From Maratus speciosus (taxonomy: Eukaryota > Arthropoda > Arachnida > Araneae > Salticidae), in assembly GCA_963932465.1 (NCBI GenBank), contig OZ010787.1:30508087-30572086 (forward strand): a stretch of 64,000 nt of DNA, read 5' to 3'. The notes beneath the pieces are model-generated. The model did no database searches. It saw only the letters and a list, made by a program, of their open reading frames with translations, and was not told the origin of the DNA. The position numbers and the translations under genes were made by a program. Shown piece after piece: positions 53,912 to 64,000 of the stretch (the first letter of the stretch is position 1; the number at the start of each line of letters is the position of its first letter).

Positions 53912-56696
53912 TTTCGTTCATCTGACAAAACCCTATTCGTCTCGCTCCTCTGTCTGTGTGTCTGTCTGTCCGTCTGTCCGTCACAGAGCCCGTTCTCAGA
54001 AACTACACATGTTGGAGATTTGAAATATTGCATACATATAGATGACTACCACACATTATACGACAAATCATAAAATTTTGAAAAAGTCGTACATTTAACC
54101 CCTTGGGCTCCCCCATGTGTATTTTAAACAATTCTTTCTAAGTGAGTCCCTAATTAGGTTGCAGGCATGAAATTTTGCGTACATATAGATGGACACCTCA
54201 GATCAAACGACAGATCATTAAATTTTGAAAAAGTCAGTCATTTAACCCTTTGGGCTCCCACATGTGTATTTTAAACAATTCTTTCTATCTGAACCTCTAA
54301 TTACATTGGAGGCGTGAAATTTTGCATACTTATAGCTGAATACCTCACATCAAAGAACAAATCATAAGATTTTGGAAAAGTCGTACCTTTAACCCTTTGG
54401 GCTCCCACATGTGTATATTAAACAATTCTTTCTATGTAAACCTCTAATTAGATTGGAGGCGTGAAATTTATCATACTTATAGCTGAATACCTCACATCAA
54501 AGGACAAATCATAAAATTTTGAAAAAGTCGTACATTTAACCTTTTGGGCTCCCCCATGTGTATTTCAAACAATTCTTTCTATGTGAGCCTCTAATTAGGT
54601 TGGAGGCGTGAAATTTTACAAACTTATAGCTGAACACCTCACATAAAACAACAAACTATAAAATTTTGAAAAAGTCGTACATTTAACCCTTTGGGTTCCC
54701 ACATGTGTATTTTAAACAATTCTTTCTAAGTGCGTCCCTAATTAGGTTGCAGGCGTGAAATTTTGCGTACTTATAGATGGTCACCAGAGATCATACAGCA
54801 AATCATAAAATTCTGAAAAAGTCATACATTTAACCCTTTGGGCTCCCACATGTGTATTTTAAACAATTCTTTCTATGTGAACATCTAATTACATTGGAGG
54901 CGTGAAAATTTGCATACTTATAGCTGAATACCTCACTTCAAAGGACAAATCATAAAATTTTGAAAAAGTCGTACATTTAACCCTTTGGGCTCCCCCATGT
55001 GTATTTCAAACAATTCTTTGTATGTGAGCCTCTAATTAGGTTGGAAGCGTGAAATTTTACAAACTTATAGCTGAACACCTCACATCAAATGGCAAACTAT
55101 AAAATTTTGAAAAAGTCGTACATTTAACCCTTTGGGCTCCCATATGTGTATTTTAAACAATTCTTTCTAAGTGAACCCTAATTAGGTTGGAGGAGTGAAA
55201 TTTTGCATACTTATAGCTGAGTACCCCCACATCAAACGAGAAATCATAAAATTTTGAAAAAGTCGTACATTTAACCCTTTGGGCTCCCACATATGTAATT
55301 TAAACAATTCTTTCTAAGTGAACCCTAATTAGGTTGGAGGCGTGAAATTTTGCATACTTATAGTTGAATACCTCACATCAAACGACAAATAATAAATTTT
55401 CAACAAGTCGTACATTTAACCCTTTGGGCTCCCACAAGTGTATTTTAAACAATTCTTTTTAAGTGAGCCCCTATTTAGGTTGGAGGTGTGAAATTTTGCA
55501 CAATTATAGCTGAACACCTCACATCAAATGACAAACCATAAAATTTTGAAAAAGTCGTACATTTAACCTTTTGGGCTCCCACATGTGTATTTTAAACAAT
55601 TCTTTCTAAGTGAGCTCCTAATTAGGTTGGAGGCGTGAAATTTTGCATACTTATAGCTGAGCACCTCGCATCAAACGACAAATCATAAAATTTTCAAAAA
55701 GTCGTACATTTAACCCTTTGATCTCCAACATGTGTGTTTTATACAATTCTTTCTAAGTGAGCCCCTAATTAGGTTGGAGGCGTGAAATTCTGCATAGTTA
55801 TAGCTGAGCCTCACACATCAAACGGCAAATCATAAAATTTTAAAAAGTCGTACATTTAAGCTTTTGGGTTCCTACATGTGTATTTTAAACAATTCTTTCT
55901 AGGTGACACTCTATTTAGGTTGGAGGCGTGACATTTTGCATACTAGCTGAACACCATCATGCGACAAATCATAAAAATTTGAAAAAGTCGTACATTTAAC
56001 CCTTTGGGCTCCCACATGCGTGCTTTAAGCAATTCTTCCTAACTGAGCCCCTTATTAAATTGGAGATTTCAAATTTTGCATGCTTATTATAGCAGAACAC
56101 CCGAGGTCAGGCGACAAATTATAAAATCTTGAAAAAGTCTTACGTTTTACCCTTTGAGCTACCACATATGTATTTTAAGCAATTCTTTCTAAGAGAGCCT
56201 CTAATTAAGTTGGAGACATGAATTTTTGCATACGTATAGCTGAATACCTCAGACCACACGACAAATCATAAAATGTTCAAAAAGTCTTTTATTTACTCCG
56301 TCTTTTACTTACTTAATATTATTTACTCCTCCGTGCTCTAACGTATATTTTAAGCAATTTTTCTAACCTCCTCCCTTTTCACCCGGGGAGCACTTTTCCA
56401 ACTTTTGCCGACACCCCTTTGACCATTCTTTCATATTATGCACCATAGACTTACATATTTGAGTTCCACTTTTTACCGCCAGGGGCGCCTACATATATCG
56501 GGTGCTATGGGCCCAATCCCTTCGACTAATATATATACGGATAGTATGTAAAACGGAGTTTCGTTCGGATAAAGATTTGTTTAGAATAGATTGCACCCCT
56601 GGTTGCGAAATGTGGAACTAACAGATTTTTCAAAAGGATAAAGTGTTTTGAAATGAATATTAAACGAAACCCTCTGTGCGATCTGTGATCACACTT
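53912..56696 (-). mobile_element. HINE1-R with expanded 147-bp array
   Basis: Inverted relative of HINE1-L. The 5' end lies at right (AGTGTGATCACAGATCGCAC, inverted, ending 56696) with subTIR CGAAACCCT (56665-56673). The 3' hairpin at 53917-53945 (TAGGGTTTCG...CAAAACCCTA, one mismatch) comes next to a TCTG microsatellite (53947-53985). About 200 bp next to the 5' end (56480-56696) also match 1337-1560. Confidence 0.85.
53998..56340 (-). repeat. 147-bp tandem repeat, about 15 units
   Basis: GGGCTC (or its variant) recurs at 54105, 54252, 54399, 54546, 54693, 54840, 54987, 55134, 55281, 55426, 55573, 55720, 55866, 56006 and 56156, a period of 147 with few exceptions. Units contain ATTTAACCCTTTGGGCTCCC, ACATGTGTATTTTAAACAAT and TAATTAGGTTGGAGGCGTGA. 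Divergence is higher at the 56-kb end. Confidence 0.97.
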
Positions 56697-57404
56697 ACCC
56701 ACTTCTTTTTCTTTCTTCCATGCAGACGATAAATATATAAATAATAAATATATTTCTATAAAAGCTTTCAAGATATTTGAAAACTATTTTTTAATGAAAT
56801 ACGAAATAAGTGAACTATTTTCTTTTGAAACCAAATGGAATAAAGTTTCGAATGTTTAAAATGAAACGTTACTGTATTAAATTGTCCTTTGGTAAAAGTA
56901 ATCAGAAAGTAAATTAATATTTGTACACAATTTAGAAAAATTACTGTGACTAATTAGGTCGGACATTTCAATATCTACTGAAGTTCAAAAAACACTCCTC
57001 ATGTAAAGCAAACAGCCATGGCATTTGGCTAGGGTTGCCGGAAAGCTCTACTTTTGAAAAAAAACGCCACTCTTTTCCCCGTCAAAAATATTAATATAAT
57101 GTTGCAAATTTTCAAAACCAAATTCGTGGGTTCTTGAAGGAATTTTTAAACTGTTTATATTATTTTATACTTATTATTAACTAATTTGTATTTTTAAATG
57201 CGTTTCTTTAAAAAAATTCAATGTTAATAGTCCGATAAGTGGTCTCGAAAATTGCATTTTCAGAAAGTTATGCTGCTGTAAAATCAAGAAATATTATTTT
57301 AACAGAAAAATTTTATCGATTCTAAAACTTCGTAATATTTAAACTTTAATACTTTAAAATGCATCAGGTCTCAATGTTAGGTGCGAGCAGCACCAAAAGT
57401 GGTT
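56697..57404. other. No gene; hAT-like end
   Basis: AGGGTTGCCGGAAAGCTC near 57033 resembles a hAT-type tip without partner. Otherwise AT-rich. Confidence 0.4.
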
Positions 57405-58455
57405 CGCTTGTCAGCGTAGATTTAGTTGGGGGGAGGGGAGCGATTAGGGGGCTAATAATAAATAAAATAATAATAAAATAATGTTTGCGATCACTTATGT
57501 ATCAGAAAAGGCTGAAAATGGTTTGTCACTGTGTTACTATTTGGACCCTGTTCAACATTTGTGTGCATTTGTGTAAGCATAGCAGTGATATTCGTGAAGA
57601 TGTTATTGTGTCTGTGAAAAACTCAAAAAATTTTCGTTTATAGCATACAGAATTTCAAACCAAATTTAACACAAATTTCCAAAAACCTGACAATGAGCAG
57701 TAGTAACAGTATACTGCAATTAAAACATGAATTAATTGAATAGTTGATGAGATATGGGCACTTGTATGAAATAATTTTTAACTGCGCATGCGTGGAAGAT
57801 TTCAGAATTTTTATTTCATAATTTGGTAGTCAGCTATTTAGAGCAACTTTCATAAAAAGTCCAATTAAATATTGTGAAAACTCAGAAATATATAGAGAGC
57901 AGATTGAAAAGTTTTGGAAAATCCCTTATAATAAAGCTATTTTTAGAAAGTAACTCACTATATTGCCCCTACCTTTGTGAATTTTTGTGATATTCGACTG
58001 GACATTTTAGATAAGTTGCCCTAAACAGCTGACTACCAAATTATAAAATACAAATTTTAGATTCTTCCACGCATGGGCAGTTAAAAATTATTTCATTCAA
58101 GTGCCCATATATCATCAAATATTCAATAGATTCATGCTTGAATTCCGGTATACTGTTCCTACTGATCTTTGTCAGGTTTTCGGGAAGTTGTATTAAATTT
58201 GGTTGAAAACTCTGTATGCTATAAACAAAAGACATTTGAATTTTTCGCAGACCCAATAACATCTTACCCAATATGAGTGCCATTCTTAGACAAATGCACA
58301 CAAACTCTGAACAGGACCCAAATAGTCATTTAACACAATGAAAAACCATTTCCAGCATTTTCTGTTACAATGGTGATTGCAAATGTTATTTTATTATTAA
58401 ATTTATTATTATCACCTAATTGTCCCCCCTCCCCCCGACTAAAACTTTATCGAGA
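57405..58455. mobile_element. 1-kb foldback AI
   Basis: Arms of about 450 bp: ATTTAGTTGGGGGGAGGGGA at left and CCCCTCCCCCCGACTAAA at right, with GCACTTGTATGAAATAATTT and its inverted mate inside. Centre about 80 bp. The frames 58041-58301 and 58416-58652 are arm sequence. Confidence 0.8.
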
Positions 58456-58836
58456 ATTATGAAATGAAACATGTTCTTTACATCCCAGAAGTTCAAGAAT
58501 AATTCGACAGTAATGTTGGTACATATCCGACAAACCGTGTACAATCGAAAGCATCCAGTCACTGTACATAACTTTTGGAGGGCAGTGTATATAAAATACA
58601 GTACAGTGTTTCCAGTTTTGCCACCATTTTTACTTCGAAATTCCACATTCATACCGGAAATTTTGAAAGAAGAAGCTGTAATTTATGTAATTACAAAATT
58701 TCTGTCACTAAATAAAGCAAATTATTATTATTATTATTATTATTATTACTGGCACGAATTCGGATTTTTAAAATTAAAGTGGCGACCAAGGTGTCAACTC
58801 TTATGCAGTAGTGTGCAGGGAGGTTCTAATTCTATA
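58456..58836. other. No gene; TTA microsatellite
   Basis: (TTA)n at 58723-58748. The 178-residue frame 58471-59007 runs through this microsatellite and a poly-A tract and shows no domain. Confidence 0.5.
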
Positions 58837-59330
58837 TTAACCCTTCAATGCATGATTTTTTATTTTCTTTCGAAAAAATTATATATGGCTCTGAGAAAGG
58901 TTTATTACGCACGAAAAAAAAAAAAAAAAAAAAAAAAAAAGGAAAGTAAATCAGACATATATTATTCGTATAATACGTCATCTTTATCTTATGTTGCACA
59001 TCTCTAATACAAGCAAGAAGTACAGTTATAACTAAAATATTGCAAATTAGTAAATATTTTATTAAGTATAACTCTAAATACCTTATTTTTTTATAAATTT
59101 TTATTTTGTAAAACTTAACCCTTAAATGCACGAATTATTCTTTTAGAATTGTGTTTTTTATTCTTATATTAAGGATCAGACACCAGAAATTTTAAGATAG
59201 ATTTTTAACTTTTTTTAGTAGCATACTTTTGTAATTTTTACAGAACTAATACTTCTATATACATATAGTGGTTGCTGTAATTTAAGTAAAATATGAAGCA
59301 GGTATGCATCATTCTGCATTTAGGGGTTAA
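58837..59330 (+). mobile_element. TTAA element A1 without insertions
   Basis: 494 bp between TTAA 58837-58840 and 59327-59330. Left CCCTTCAATGCAT, right inverted CCCCTAAATGCAG. It keeps the unoccupied A2 site (TTAA 59122-59125) and carries an A28 run at 58914-58940. Confidence 0.8.
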
Positions 59331-59419
59331 AAGTGTGTTCTAATTTTACGGTTATTTTAGAAATGTTTTCTTAAAGATTAATTAGTGAAAAATTAATAAA
59401 AGATATATTTATTTAATAT

Positions 59420-59595
59420 TACTGTAACTTCCCGCATATACGCCGCGGCTTAGTTAAGTCTTTTTCATACCGGAAATTTTATTTAAAAAATGAAGTCAAA
59501 TAAATTATAAGCAAATGCAAGCCAATTATTTAAAACAAATTCTGATAGGAAATCTAATTATCTGAGCTGCGGCGTATACGAGAGAAATTACGGTA
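59420..59595. mobile_element. TA-flanked element E5
   Basis: TA-CTGTAACTTCCCGC at left and GAAATTACGG-TA at right. Arms GCCGCGGCTTAGTTAAG and TGAGCTGCGGCGTATAC. Internal sequence diverged from E1-E4. Confidence 0.75.
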
Positions 59596-61012
59596 ACCCA
59601 TTCACCGCTGCAGCTATAAAATCTTCAACTTTTTAGCTGAAAAATATTTGCCACCACAATTTTTGAAAAGAATCTTCGCTTTATTTAATTATACAAATTT
59701 TCTGTTATTAAATAGGGATTTTTTTTTTTAAATCCAGAAATAGTGGTAGTTTGATAGTTAATTCAAGCAGGGAAATTTATATTTACCTTTGCGTCATTGT
59801 AACAGCAGTGGGGAATGTGTTAATGCTTGTATTTGCTAGCAATAATGTTACATTCAAAAGAAAGATGGAATTAAAGGATGAAAAACAACCTGAAACTTTC
59901 CTTACTATATTTCTTTTAGTAAATTTAACGCACTTATTTAACCGTAAGTTAAAAATAAGTCAATGATGTTGTAAATAATTCCTAGAAAAATTATTTTTGT
60001 TAATATCACTTGTTCGTATATTTTTTATTAAAGCTAAATCTTACACTTTTCAATATATAATAGTATGCATAACATTTAATCACGGACAAAACTTTTCATT
60101 CAATTAAAATGTAAATTTACTTCGTTTCCAAATTCATTAATGATTTCTGTTACACTTAAAGCCATATACGGGCTGTTTCAGAAGTACTTTAAACTGAATA
60201 TTTCAAAGTACAAATTTCTGCGCATAATTGAACTTGTATATAGTAATCACTGCTAAAAAGGCGAATTACAGATAAATCTTCTTTATATCAAACTGAAATC
60301 ATTTTGCATTCTAAGTGCCAAACAGTATAGCAAGCGTTTCCGTGTGTTCCTACTGCACTCTCTCATGATTCTTCCGTATTTAAATGTTTAGCATATGCTT
60401 TGCTTATCAAGTAAATTGCGGACTAAATTATCCGTGACAAGAAATCACTCAAGTGTTAATGCACGAACACGGTCACAGTCAGCATTTAATAATTGAAATT
60501 CTAACTCAGTAGTAGGTAATAGCGTGTTTAAAACTCAAGCTTAATAAAGACCTGTGTCATAGAATATTTTGATGTTGAAAACCAGAATTTACTCTATACA
60601 TAAAAAAAAGCAGATGTTAATAAGAAAATTGCAATTGAATCTCAGTTACCAAAACGTAGTAAACTAAATGTATCACATCGATTTTTTTTTTTTATGTTCC
60701 TCAAAACGCTTAGCTTACCTTCGATGAATAGCTGAATTGTTCTAATTATAATGTAATTTTGTAACGCGTTAGATACAGCATTTTGCAATGACTGAGTAAA
60801 TTATTTTACTTAACAAAGTTATGTTTAGTTTTAAATGGGTTCACGACTTTATTAAATTTGGTAAGCTAAAAAAAAAGTTAGCTAAAGAATAAATGAGTAA
60901 ATAATGACAGCTTTAAAATAATGCGTAATATTTTGTGTTCACGTAGATAATTATCGGTTGAGGTTTAATATATATTTTTTAAAAGCTAAAATATTTATTT
61001 GAACTGGAACCC
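59596..61012. other. No gene; one decayed inverted-repeat core
   Basis: 59605-59760 has arms GCCACCACAATTTTTG and CAGAAATAGTGGTAG around CGCTTTATTTAATTATAC, a worn TTAA-like element. The remaining 1.2 kb is AT-rich without features. Confidence 0.4.
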
Positions 61013-61225
61013 TTTACCCCTTTGAAGGTCGCTGCTCACACGACGTGACCAACTAATTTTAATTCAAAAACTGCGGCAATATAATTATATTAATCAAATT
61101 TTGCTTTTACAATGAAAGTTTAGAAAACAAATTTTATTTTCTAAAAAATTCATTTGTAAATTCTAGTGACAGTCAGTGATTTCATAATTTTACGAACAAA
61201 ACTTTTCTGCCCTTGAAAATGTTAA
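61013..61225 (+). mobile_element. TTAA element L4, worn
   Basis: Interior AATTCAAAAACTGCGGCAAT, TTTTACAATGAAAGTTTAG and AATTCTAGTGACAGTCAGTG align with L2. Right inverted CATTTTCAAGGGC before TTAA 61222-61225. Confidence 0.65.
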
Positions 61226-61447
61226 CATGTTTGCCCGTACACCGAACGCGCAAGAAGAGTTTGTTTGTTTCCTTACTAAAAGCTTTCAGACACCACTAAT
61301 TTTAAACTAAAATATTTACTTTATTTAATGCCAGACGTATATCGATTATGTAAGGCAATTATTTTAGTACGATACAAGTGGTATATGGCCGCTATTTTTA
61401 GTTTATTGTGTAGTGTAAAAAAAAAAAAAAAATAAATAAATAAACTC

Positions 61448-61812
61448 TTAAACCCTTTCCGGCGCAGCGGTCCCATATTTAATTTTAATTCCAAACTTAC
61501 AAACGGCACCAAGAATATTTTAATCGAATTTTGCTTTTGAAATGAAAGTTTAAAGCAGCGGTGGCCAACCCCGGCACACCTGATACCACTAAAACTTTAT
61601 AGTAATTATTGCCTTATCTAATCATCGAATCTCAGTGATTCAAGGAGTCGACTATATCTTTAAGAAAAAAGTGATACTGCGTGCCACAGTTGGAAACTAC
61701 TGTTTCAAAGTAACAATTTTTTAATTTCTAAAAAAGTTGGTTGTAAATTCCGGTGTCAGTCAATAATTTCATCAATTTACGAACCTAATTGTTCTGTGCC
61801 GGAAAGGGATAA
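61448..61812 (+). mobile_element. TTAA element L3, containing a hAT-type element
   Basis: Left CCCTTTCCGGCGC, right inverted CCCTTTCCGGCAC. D/L interior split at GAAAGTTTAAAG / TTTCAAAGTAAC by the element at 61556. Confidence 0.8.
61556..61702. mobile_element. hAT-type element d (CAGCGGTGGCCAA)
   Basis: Ends CAGCGGTGGCCAACC and inverted CAGTAGTTTCCAACT. Duplication GTTTAAAG/TTTCAAAG. The terminus resembles the general hAT form CAGNGGTGGCC. Confidence 0.75.
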
Positions 61813-62249
61813 GGGGTTAACTGTTGTGTGTTGTTAATACTGTTTCAATATTAAAAACAATGTTTTGCTCTAAAAATGAAAGAAATGTTGTTAAAAAGAA
61901 TATCGTAACGAAATATGAGTTGTTGAGACATAGTAAATGTATCATATTTATTTTTTTATTATTCTTAAATAGGCTTATATCCGAAGTATATCTAAATTTA
62001 AAAAAAATATAATATAATGGTATAACACGTTAGATGAGGTAATATTTTAATGCCTGAGTAATTTAATTAAATAAATTTGTATTGAGATTAAATTTAATGC
62101 ATACTTTATTTTTTTAGTTAAGTTAAAATAACAAAATAACCCAATTTAATTGAAAGATCACCTACTTTATGTTCCATATGTGTGTGTCACGTGATGTGTT
62201 TCATGAAAAGGTCACATATTCTGAAGTATTTACATCAGTAACTCATAAT
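61813..62249. other. No gene seen
   Basis: Starts GGGG-TTAA directly after L3. The frame 61824-62012 has no motif. Confidence 0.35.
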
Positions 62250-62963
62250 AATGTTACAAAACAATTGATGTTGCTTTCATTGTAATAATAAATATATAAA
62301 AATATATATTGAAAGTAAGGCGTCTTGAATGTACAGCGAAAGTCAAGACTATAGAACTTTGTTCAAGATAATGGCGTATTAATCTTCATTAAAGTTCACT
62401 GCTCACTAATGTTCATATAAGTACAATGTTCGAAAAAAAATCATAATATTTTATTAAAAAAAAACAATAAAGTTCAGTCTTCAAGAGAATGTCACCGTTA
62501 AAAGATATGTCAGACAAAGCACAGTTACTATACAAGGTACAATATTGAGCTCGATACTGATGCAAAAAACCACGAAATGTCCGTAGCAAACCACTGATAA
62601 ATATTTATAGTATGATAGATGCAAATAGTTACAAAAATAAATATTGTTAAAATCTATACTTAATAAATGAATATTCCTTATTAAGTGCGTTGTACACAGC
62701 ACACAATTCTCTATAGTTTGAACGACTGAGGAGAACGTTTTGAATGTTCCATATCAGTGTACAATTCCTGTTGAAATTAAATGTACAAGTCATTAACGAA
62801 CAATGTCCAAACAAATAATTCTGTATACTTCCTACACTACCGTAGTTGCACCTGTTATTTGGGTGCTTTCCTTTTTTAAACAGGTACTGTGGAAATGCAC
62901 CATGTGAAGAAAGAAAATAATCTGTCACCTTGGATTCACACAGAAATAAATCATCAACTTTGT
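62250..62963 (-). pseudogene. Non-LTR retrotransposon copy 2: C-terminus and 3' tail
   Basis: Minus strand. Frame 62647-63003 reads NKVDDLFLCESKVTDYFLSS, then HGAFPQYLFKKGKHPNNRCN and YGSVGSIQNYLFGHC, ending ALNKEYSFIKYRF. It corresponds to the C-terminal knuckle of copy 1 with the second Cys changed to Tyr. The tail 62260-62500 matches that of copy 1. Interrupted upstream by R3. Confidence 0.75.
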
Positions 62964-63200
62964 TTAACTTTCTCACTAAGCAATCCGAGATATTCTCGGG
63001 CATGCATTTTACCGTCTAATTAATACTATTTTGATATTTCTACCAGTTATGTTTTAGCGAAAACGTTGTCTGATTTAATCAGGACGTCTTCTCCGATTAC
63101 GACAGTCAAAAATTTAGCTTTAAAGGACCGGTACTAAAATATTAAAAATTCTGTAAAAGACGCGCATCGCCGAGAATTACTTGAGCATCGATAGGGCTGG
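62964..63200 (+). mobile_element. TTAA element R3, worn
   Basis: TTAA 62964-62967 then CTTTCTCACTAAGCAATCCG, CGAGATATTCTCGGGCATGC and TTACCGTCTAATTAATAC, as in inverted R1. Right end not clear. Confidence 0.6.
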
Positions 63201-63266
63201 TATATTACCATTACCGTCTCAATACTCAAGGCCTCCGGACTGATTTCGTGACGTACCAAATGAAGA

Positions 63267-63477
63267 TTAACCCCTTGAAGGGTAAGCAATTGCGTTTGTG
63301 TAATGCTTAATTCCCACCGAAAATTTAGAAAAATTTTATTTCAAAATCAGGAAAAGCAATTTTACGACTTTTCTACACTAAAGTCAGAAAACTAAAATTT
63401 CCTAAAATTTTTCTGGTGCAAATCCTGATTAATTGTAGGTGGGATAAAATATATACCACCGCCCCTCAAGGGGTTAA
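63267..63477 (+). mobile_element. TTAA element V3
   Basis: Left CCCCTTGAAGGGT, right inverted CCCCTTGAGGGGC, spacer GGT, then GGTATATATTTTATCCC. Inserted in non-LTR copy 2. Followed by an extra GGGG-TTAA. Confidence 0.8.
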
Positions 63478-63483
63478 GGGGTT

Positions 63484-64000
63484 AATCTGTTTTGTTTTCA
63501 GTCAGACATCCACATCTCATGTCCATGTGAAATAAGTTTCTTCAAGACGGTATTGCACCATATTTTAAGATAAATAAAAGAAAGACTTCTATCACGGATT
63601 CTGGTTTGGCGCATTTTTCATGCGAAATCTTTAAGCCTGTTTCGAATCATATCTAGATGATCCATCCAGCAAAAATTGCTTTCAAGTGAAATCCCAAATA
63701 AAGAATATTGTCCCTTACAGTGATACATTTGTCATTATGTTTAAAAGTTGGCCTTCTTCCACTAAGAGTGTGGCTTCCAAACAGCATTACGATTGACGTC
63801 TTTGCACTAATTTGCAACTGATGTACAGAACAGATATTAGAAAAGTTTTGAACACTAGTATTAATTTTATGTTCTAACGCAGAGAGCATGTCTGCACTCT
63901 CTATGATGACGCTATCATCAGTAGGGTGGATCGAAAATTTTTTTCTCACATTTTCAAAACCTACCTATACGGGAAAGATGTTCCATTCTATGGCGATTAA
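63484..64000 (-). pseudogene. Non-LTR retrotransposon copy 2: reverse transcriptase, runs off the window
   Basis: Minus strand frame 63653-63949 contains PTDDSVIIESADMLSALEHK (catalytic DD) and then LQISAKTSIVMLFGS, HTLSGRRPTFKHNDKCITV and YLGFHL. These match 49500-49670 of copy 1 and the usual post-catalytic RT segment (KTxxMxF...LGxxL). Upstream RT lies beyond 64000. Confidence 0.8.

Noticed and set aside
53998..56340. Centromeric satellite
   Set aside because: Only about 15 units, bounded on both sides by the ends of a mobile element.
58471..59007. 178-residue open frame
   Set aside because: It runs through a TTA microsatellite (poly-Y) and a poly-A tract (poly-K) and across an element boundary.
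1..64000. A piggyBac transposase encoded in the window
   Set aside because: I looked for a long frame with piggyBac-type catalytic and Cys-rich regions and found none; all TTAA elements here are non-autonomous.

Overview
The window looks like non-coding DNA from an AT-rich animal genome, most likely an arthropod and possibly an arachnid. That guess rests on the mix of elements: Penelope-like and R1/LOA-type retroelements, DUF4817-type DDxD mariner relatives, Helentron-type elements with internal satellites, and very dense short inverted-repeat elements. I found no convincing host protein-coding gene. Every open frame with recognisable protein similarity belongs to a broken transposable element.

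Layout. 1-3.4 kb: a composite TTAA element and a short Helentron-associated element (HINE1-L). 3.9-6 kb: a Penelope-like retroelement broken by four short elements. 6-9.9 kb: quiet AT-rich DNA. 9.9-13.5 kb: a dense run of TTAA elements. 13.56-15.19 kb: a TA-flanked mariner-like element with a dead transposase. 16.16-18.77 kb: a three-level nest of element F, element B and a second mariner-like element. 19.46-20.68 kb: a long-TIR TA element. 20.8-31.5 kb: many 150-800 bp elements, including a tRNA-like sequence at 22.6 kb. 31.5-35.6 kb: a second three-level nest and large foldbacks. 36.5-39.8 kb: a TTAA element opened by a 2.1 kb HINE2 with a 150-bp satellite. 40.2-46.4 kb: foldbacks, an inverted pair of tRNA-bearing elements and more TTAA elements. 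47-50.6 kb and 62.3-64 kb: two decayed copies of one non-LTR retrotransposon on the minus strand. 53.9-56.7 kb: HINE1-R with about 15 copies of a 147-bp monomer. 57.4-58.5 kb: a 1-kb foldback.

The main observation is an architecture shared by many unrelated-looking elements of about 200-500 bp. Each is bounded by TTAA. At one end there is a 13-bp terminal repeat, a 3-bp spacer and then a family-specific palindrome, so the palindrome core starts 16 bp from the TTAA. The terminal 13-mer recurs at the other end. The palindrome sequence differs between families while its pairing and position are kept. This matches the left-end layout of piggyBac (13-bp TIR, 3-bp spacer, near-palindromic internal repeat), so I read these as many piggyBac-type non-autonomous families. 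Two copies of one family differ at 1 of 208 bp, so at least that family moved recently. Several insertions have an unoccupied homologous site elsewhere in the window, which fixes element ends directly and orders the insertions.

Family letters (A, B, C ...) are labels made for this annotation, not published names. Coordinates of degenerate elements are good to a few bases at most.
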